NCBI GenBank assembly: GCA_023245115.1
Contig: JAHFKX010000036.1
Coordinates: 1-8,324 of the forward strand
Source of the DNA: Candidatus Woesearchaeota archaeon
GTDB taxonomy: Archaea > Nanobdellota > Nanobdellia > UBA10117
Length of the DNA stretch: 8,324 nucleotides
Direction: 5' to 3'
Made by a program: the position numbers and the translations under genes. Positions 4,620-8,324 of the stretch are shown in pieces. The notes beneath the pieces are model-generated. The model was not told the DNA's origin. It did no database searches and saw only the letters and a list, made by a program, of their open reading frames with translations. Numbering within the stretch: the stretch's first letter is position 1; each line of letters opens with the position of its first letter.

Positions 4620-5362
4620 AATCTAATTGTTTTTGTTATTTTGTCAACTAGTCGGAAGAATTCTTTGCTCCTTTTGTTACGGGGCCGTTTTAACTTATTT
4701 TCAAAAATCGCGGCGACGCTACCTGGCCTTGGAGTTAATACTATGATTCTATCGGCCAGCTCTATGGCTTCGTCGACTAAATGTGTTACTAAAATAATTG
4801 TATTTTTTTTCTTTAACCGTAGCCTCATTAAGTCCTGCCGGAGGGCGTGTGCAGTAAATGCATCCAGAGAGGAAAAAGGCTCATCCATTAATAAAATTTC
4901 TGCGTCTGTTGCTAGTGCCCTAGCCAAGCCGACACGTTGTTTCATTCCACCAGATAATTCTCTTGGATGTTTATCCTCTGAGCCGCGCAGGCCAACTTCG
5001 CGGAGCCATTGCCTTGCGTTTTTTTCCTGTAGGTTTTCCGACAGGCCGCGCATTTTCAAACCGAATTTAACATTTTCAAGTGCAGTCAGCCACGGGAAGA
5101 GTGCGAAGTGCTGGAAGACCATCGTAACTTTTGGATTTGGTTCGGCAATAATTCTGCTTTTATGTCTTACAAATCCTGAGTCTGGCTTTGCCAGGCCGGC
5201 AATTATTTTAAGAAGCGTTGACTTGCCGCAACCAGATGGCCCGATTATTGCGAGAAGCTCGCCCTGCCTAACATCGAAACTGATTTTATTTAGAGCTGTA
5301 ACGCTTTTGTTTTCTTCCTTAAATGTCTTACTTATTTTTTCTATTCTTAGTGCTTCAACCAT
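4616..5362 (-). CDS. ABC transporter ATP-binding protein, nitrate/sulfonate/taurine class (248 aa)
   Basis: This is the cytoplasmic ATPase that powers an importer of the NitT/TauT (SsuB/TauB-like) class. All the core motifs are present: Walker A GPSGCGKST at 41-49, Q-loop with Q84 followed by the class-typical FALFPW, signature LSGGMKQR at 136-143, Walker B ILLMDEP with D160 and E161, D-loop SSLD at 164-167, and switch H194 in VTH. The length is standard, with no extra regulatory domain. The ATG at 5362 lies one base after the permease stop (TAA-A-ATG), so the two genes form one operon and are surely translated together. The 3' end overlaps the convergent GrpB-like gene by 4 bases, the shared TTAA forming both stop codons. 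The substrate (nitrate, sulfonate, taurine, a pyrimidine precursor or another small molecule) cannot be told without the binding protein, which is not in the window. Confidence 0.93.
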   Translation of the reverse strand: MVEALRIEKISKTFKEENKSVTALNKISFDVRQGELLAIIGPSGCGKSTLLKIIAGLAKPDSGFVRHKSRIIAEPNPKVTMVFQHFALFPWLTALENVKFGLKMRGLSENLQEKNARQWLREVGLRGSEDKHPRELSGGMKQRVGLARALATDAEILLMDEPFSSLDAFTAHALRQDLMRLRLKKKNTIILVTHLVDEAIELADRIIVLTPRPGSVAAIFENKLKRPRNKRSKEFFRLVDKITKTIRF

Positions 5363-5363
5363 T

Positions 5364-6089
5364 TTATTCTGTTTGGTATTTTGTTGTTTTGTGTAGGAGC
5401 GGTAGCCATATGAATTTATTTATCATGAATACCACAATTGCAAGAACCATAATTCCGACTACGACCAAACTAGTCTGCCCGGATTCTGATGCCGTATTTA
5501 GGAACGCGCCGATTCCAGTACTGATTCCGATTATTTCCGCAGCGATTATTATTTCCCAGCCAGCCCCCCACGATATTATTGAGGCAGTTATGATTGCAGG
5601 CAAGAGCGCAGGCATTGTAAAATACCGGAAGCGTTTCCATCCGGTTGCGCCGAAAATTGTTGCTGCTTCTGATAGATCTTCCTTTAGGCCTTTGAGCGTG
5701 CCAATTATCGTAAATAGCATTGTCCAGAACATGGCAAGGAAAATTATAAAAATTGCAGTTGTGTTGCCCTTGCCAAAGTAAATAACTGCAAGCGGGAGTA
5801 TCGCAAGGCCAGGAATGCTTTGGAACAGGTCAAAAACAGGTAGCAGCAGGTTCTCGAGCAGTTTGCTTTTTGCCATCATGACTGCAAATAACAGAGCGGC
5901 GCCGAGTGACAATACATATGCAACTGAAATTCTCGATATGCTTGCTATTACCGCAAGAAACATTTTTGCAGTGTCAAGTTTTGCAGATTTGAATATCAGT
6001 GCTAATGCCACTATGGCTGCGACTAGAATAAATATCGTCGTGACTACGCTTGCCAGCCTGCGCCGCATCCAGCGAGAGGGTACTTTCAT
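5364..6089 (-). CDS. ABC transporter permease, SsuC/TauC-like class (241 aa)
   Basis: This is the integral membrane subunit of the importer powered by the downstream ATPase. It has a basic N-terminus, then hydrophobic segments at about 13-33, 45-73, 93-105, 112-131, 160-185 and 208-230, giving about six helices. The family motif QSIPGLAILPL is at 90-100, and the EAA loop that docks on the ATPase is at 141-158 (EAATIFGATGWKRFRYF). The ATPase gene follows after one base. The start is uncertain: the ATG at 6089 is 14 bases from the strong TATATAAA at 6099-6106, too close for transcription from it, while the ATG at 6068 (residue 8, MRRRL) would fit that box with a leader of about 8 bases. A weaker TTTAAA at 6119-6124 would suit the longer form. 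No solute-binding protein gene accompanies the pair here. Confidence 0.9.
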   Translation of the reverse strand: MKVPSRWMRRRLASVVTTIFILVAAIVALALIFKSAKLDTAKMFLAVIASISRISVAYVLSLGAALLFAVMMAKSKLLENLLLPVFDLFQSIPGLAILPLAVIYFGKGNTTAIFIIFLAMFWTMLFTIIGTLKGLKEDLSEAATIFGATGWKRFRYFTMPALLPAIITASIISWGAGWEIIIAAEIIGISTGIGAFLNTASESGQTSLVVVGIMVLAIVVFMINKFIWLPLLHKTTKYQTE

Positions 6090-6098
6090 TGTGGCCGA

Positions 6099-6106
6099 TA
6101 TATAAA
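6099..6106 (-). promoter_or_regulatory. TATA box of the ABC transporter operon
   Basis: On the minus strand this reads TTTATATA. It is the best TATA-like match in the 55-base gap between the HTH gene and the permease. A start about 26 bases downstream would fall near 6076, favouring translation from the ATG at 6068. Confidence 0.5.
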
Positions 6107-6144
6107 TTCATATTGGAGTTTAAAAGTCTACTGGGCAAAAATTA

Positions 6145-7662
6145 CTATTTTGTCGGTGGATAGTATTTTCCGTCCCTCTCACTAATAATGCCGTATTTTT
6201 TTAAAATATTAAGTTTGTGTTTCATGAAACCCCAAGATTGTGAATTAAGTTTTTTACATACGCCGTATGGTGTTACGCCGGTATGGTCGATATGTTTGAG
6301 AACATTGCCATACAACTGCACCAGTACGGCGCGCGTGGCATCTTTATGTTTTTGCCCGTCTAAAATTACATAAATTATTTCGCCATTAACTCGAACATCA
6401 TTTAGTCTCATAAGTTTTTTTTCATCTGCCCATTTGTTTAACAAAACTTCTGCCTTTGATTCTGACAAGCTAGACATGCGCATGACTTCGTGCGATGTTA
6501 CGTAAAGCCGCTGTGAAGTCATAATTTCGTCTTCGAGCCTTAGATATGTTGCAACCTTCCGGAGTTGTTGCTCTTGGCTAGAAAGATAAACTATTCTGTT
6601 TTTGCCACCGTGGATTTTTACTAATTTTGCATCGGCCAGAATATTAAGTGAGTAAGCCGCAACGCGATATGATATTTCGAATTTTTTTGCAATGTCAGAA
6701 ATAGTTTTTGGACCGTCCTTGCTTATGAACTCTAAAGTTAATTTTGCATATTTATATTTTGAGTAGATTGTAAATGCGTTCCTTTCGTCTAAGTCCGATC
6801 GGCCCGTGCTAGCCAGCGCATTTATAATAAAATAAGGGTTATCAATTTTTAGGTCTTTACTGATGCTGTCCACAACCTCGCACAGCGTCCAGTCGTCTTT
6901 GACGCGGGATTCGCGGTTGTCCCAGAGCTGGCCAATCATCACGCCATACTCCTGCAGTTTTTCAAACTGCCAAAGTGCCCAGTTCCCGCCGGGGCAAAGG
7001 CCGTTGCGTTTTATTACTTGTGACGTAGAGTAAACGTTAAGACCAATTCGTTCAGAAATTTTTTGTATTGTTGCCGAAATTTTTACGAAGTTTCCACTTT
7101 TCGTTGCGCGGTTGCCTCTGAAAGTTCGCCACAGGGCGCTAACTTGTGCGCCGTATTTTCTGTTGAGCTTGTAGTCCCACACATGAAATGGGGCTTGTTT
7201 GCATTTTCCAGAACGGACGAGGACCTCTGCAACTGTTGAGACTGGCAGGCCGAAGTCGTCCGCGATTTGTATGACTGTCCGGCCTTTCTCCAATTCACTT
7301 ATCTGCTGTTTGCCGATACGAACCTGCCACTCGGCCAGCACGTCTTTCTTGGCACGCCGAACCTGCTCTTCAAAATGTTCTTTGCGGCGCTTCCATTCTT
7401 CGGCTGTTGAGATATTTTTGTGTAAAACTCTTAATCTTTGTTCTAAATCTGATTCACGGGTACGTTTTCCACTCGAGGTGTTCCTTCTGTACGATATGAA
7501 ACTGCCAAGAAAATGTTTTCCTCGCACAAAGTAAGTTGGCAGCCGTTCTTCAAGCGCGAACGGAAGTTCAAAATCACAAGTGTTGCACGCATACATGGCA
7601 TGCCGGTTGTCCCAGCATATTTCTCCGGACTTGCAGGCAACACAACTATTTTTTTCGTCCAA
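6145..7662 (-). CDS. Zinc-ribbon protein with an array of helix-turn-helix domains (505 aa)
   Basis: A probable DNA-binding regulator of no family I can name. It opens with a zinc ribbon, CVAC at 7-10 and CNTC at 26-29, followed by a basic, charged helical region (about 59-127). Next come helix-turn-helix-like units at about 128-153, 195-222 and 260-287. The first two are each followed by the same motif W-x7-YG-x5-LW (162-178 and 231-247), exactly 69 residues apart, so this part arose by internal duplication. The C-terminal part has three winged-helix-like units at about 305-360, 386-425 and 455-502. From about residue 299 it is clearly paralogous to the gene just upstream, which it overlaps by 17 bases. 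The start is a TTG: AAGGAGA (7672-7678) lies 9 bases upstream, and the next ATG would delete half of the zinc ribbon. The gene ends with tandem TAG-TAA stops. Confidence 0.75.
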   Translation of the reverse strand: MDEKNSCVACKSGEICWDNRHAMYACNTCDFELPFALEERLPTYFVRGKHFLGSFISYRRNTSSGKRTRESDLEQRLRVLHKNISTAEEWKRRKEHFEEQVRRAKKDVLAEWQVRIGKQQISELEKGRTVIQIADDFGLPVSTVAEVLVRSGKCKQAPFHVWDYKLNRKYGAQVSALWRTFRGNRATKSGNFVKISATIQKISERIGLNVYSTSQVIKRNGLCPGGNWALWQFEKLQEYGVMIGQLWDNRESRVKDDWTLCEVVDSISKDLKIDNPYFIINALASTGRSDLDERNAFTIYSKYKYAKLTLEFISKDGPKTISDIAKKFEISYRVAAYSLNILADAKLVKIHGGKNRIVYLSSQEQQLRKVATYLRLEDEIMTSQRLYVTSHEVMRMSSLSESKAEVLLNKWADEKKLMRLNDVRVNGEIIYVILDGQKHKDATRAVLVQLYGNVLKHIDHTGVTPYGVCKKLNSQSWGFMKHKLNILKKYGIISERDGKYYPPTK

Positions 7663-8324
7663 GTTTTTTCATCTCCTTAATTGCCAGATGTGTTAGATAG
7701 TACGTATTATTTTCGTGATAAACCAGCTCGTATTTTTCAAGAACACTGAGTTTTTTTTCTACGCTCTGCAAAGGCAATCTGAATCTACTTGTGATAGTAA
7801 ATCTGCGGATGCCTTTCGGCGTGAAGCACTGTAATATTGGCGCGTACCAATGGCAAAGTGCCTGTACGAACATGGCTTTTTCCGATCGGTTTTCATCCCT
7901 GACAATGTATAAATATGGTTTTGCATCGTTCATAATAATAAATCTGCCTTCGGCTGTCAATCTAGTAAGCTGGCTATTCGCAGTTGTTCTGTCAGTGTCG
8001 CCTATTTTTGCGAAATCTAAAACAGTTACGTAATTTTTTCCGGTTTTCAATATTTTTTCTTCAAGTCCATAATAATGTGTTCTATTTTTCAATAATTCTT
8101 CCTGTCCAGAAAAATAATAATAAATATTCTTTTTTTCTTTATGTATTTTTAATCTGCCTTGTTCGCGCAGCAGATTCAGCGCAATCCGAGCCATCACTCG
8201 GCTCACGCCAAGCTGTTCGCTTGCAGCTTGTGCGGTTTTTGGGCCTTCTTTTTTAATTAATTTAAGGCATAGGTTTGCATATTTATATGATGTGTAAGAC
8301 AACAAGCTATCGAATGGTTTTATT
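7646..8324 (-). CDS. Winged-helix array protein, paralogue of its neighbour (partial, N-terminus outside the window)
   Basis: The frame is open to the window edge, so only the last 225 residues are seen. The TTG at 8303-8305 is probably not the start, because similarity to the neighbour continues around it. Visible units: a winged-helix domain with YKYANLCLKLIKKEGPKT and a wing RLKIHKEKKNIYYYF, a second one around LDFAKIGDTDRTTANSQLTR with a predicted wing, and a third ending LSVLEKYELVYHENNTYYL. The order and spacing match residues 299-501 of the downstream protein (compare YKYAKLTLEFISKDGPKT and LNILKKYGIISERDGKYY). The full gene may also carry a zinc ribbon, but this cannot be seen. The 17-base overlap and the coupled TTG start of the next gene indicate one operon. 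No catalytic motif is visible, so a transcription regulator is the simplest reading. Confidence 0.75.
   Translation of the reverse strand, partial: IKPFDSLLSYTSYKYANLCLKLIKKEGPKTAQAASEQLGVSRVMARIALNLLREQGRLKIHKEKKNIYYYFSGQEELLKNRTHYYGLEEKILKTGKNYVTVLDFAKIGDTDRTTANSQLTRLTAEGRFIIMNDAKPYLYIVRDENRSEKAMFVQALCHWYAPILQCFTPKGIRRFTITSRFRLPLQSVEKKLSVLEKYELVYHENNTYYLTHLAIKEMKKLGRKK
7672..7678 (-). promoter_or_regulatory. Shine-Dalgarno site deciding the TTG start at 7662
   Basis: On the minus strand this reads AAGGAGA, 9 bases before TTG. It lies inside the end of the upstream paralogue's coding sequence and is one of few good Shine-Dalgarno sites in the window, as expected for an internal operon gene among otherwise leaderless genes. 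Confidence 0.65.

Noticed and set aside
4626..4645. T-rich stretch after the GrpB-like gene as a terminator
   Set aside because: The stretch lies inside the convergent ABC ATPase coding region and T-rich runs are frequent throughout this window, so it cannot be told from background.
4641..5781. Plus-strand open frames opposite the ABC ATPase and permease
   Set aside because: The minus-strand proteins have full, ordered ABC motifs; the opposite frames are translation shadows.
8303..8305. TTG at 8305 as the true start of the last gene
   Set aside because: The frame stays open to the window edge and similarity to the paralogue, whose matching segment begins near residue 299, implies a longer protein.

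Overview
The window reads as a piece of an archaeal chromosome. Several genes have TATA-like boxes centred about 25-30 bases before their ATG and no Shine-Dalgarno site, which is the pattern of leaderless archaeal transcripts. A HerA-type DUF87 ATPase is present, and so is an intron-interrupted tRNA. Compact genes, many small membrane proteins and an RNA-ligase-like enzyme would fit a DPANN-type archaeon, but the sequence does not prove a lineage.

Layout. Positions 17-1345 (minus) encode a HerA-like ATPase. Divergent from it is a plus-strand series: a possible 20-residue leaderless ORF (1438-1500), a 137-residue membrane protein (1501-1914), a compact KxDG RNA-ligase-family protein (1949-2674), a small glycine-rich membrane protein broken by a frameshift at a GCTG repeat (2719-3091), and a doubly anchored membrane protein with a two-cysteine outer domain (3164-3688).

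The stretch 3689-4067 looks non-coding but holds the main discovery: a tRNA-Ser(CGA) in four pieces spanning 3731-4058. It is interrupted in the D-loop (about 44 nt), after anticodon position 37 (about 104 nt) and in the T-loop (97 nt). Joining the pieces gives an 83-nt type II tRNA with a perfect 7-bp acceptor stem, 5-bp anticodon stem, 5-bp T stem, GNRA-capped variable arm and the expected serine discriminator G. A TATA box lies about 27 bases before its 5' end. The tRNA ends 9 bases before the ATG of a GrpB-like nucleotidyltransferase-fold protein (4068-4619), so the two are probably one transcript.

The right part is all on the minus strand. An ABC importer pair of the nitrate/sulfonate/taurine class (permease 5364-6089, ATPase 4616-5362) converges on the GrpB gene with a 4-base stop-codon overlap. 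Upstream of it is an operon of two paralogous multi-helix-turn-helix proteins. The complete one (6145-7662) starts with a zinc ribbon; the other (7646-8324) runs off the window edge.

The strongest claim is the three-intron tRNA. The exact splice sites of the first two introns and the function of the HTH proteins and small membrane proteins remain open.
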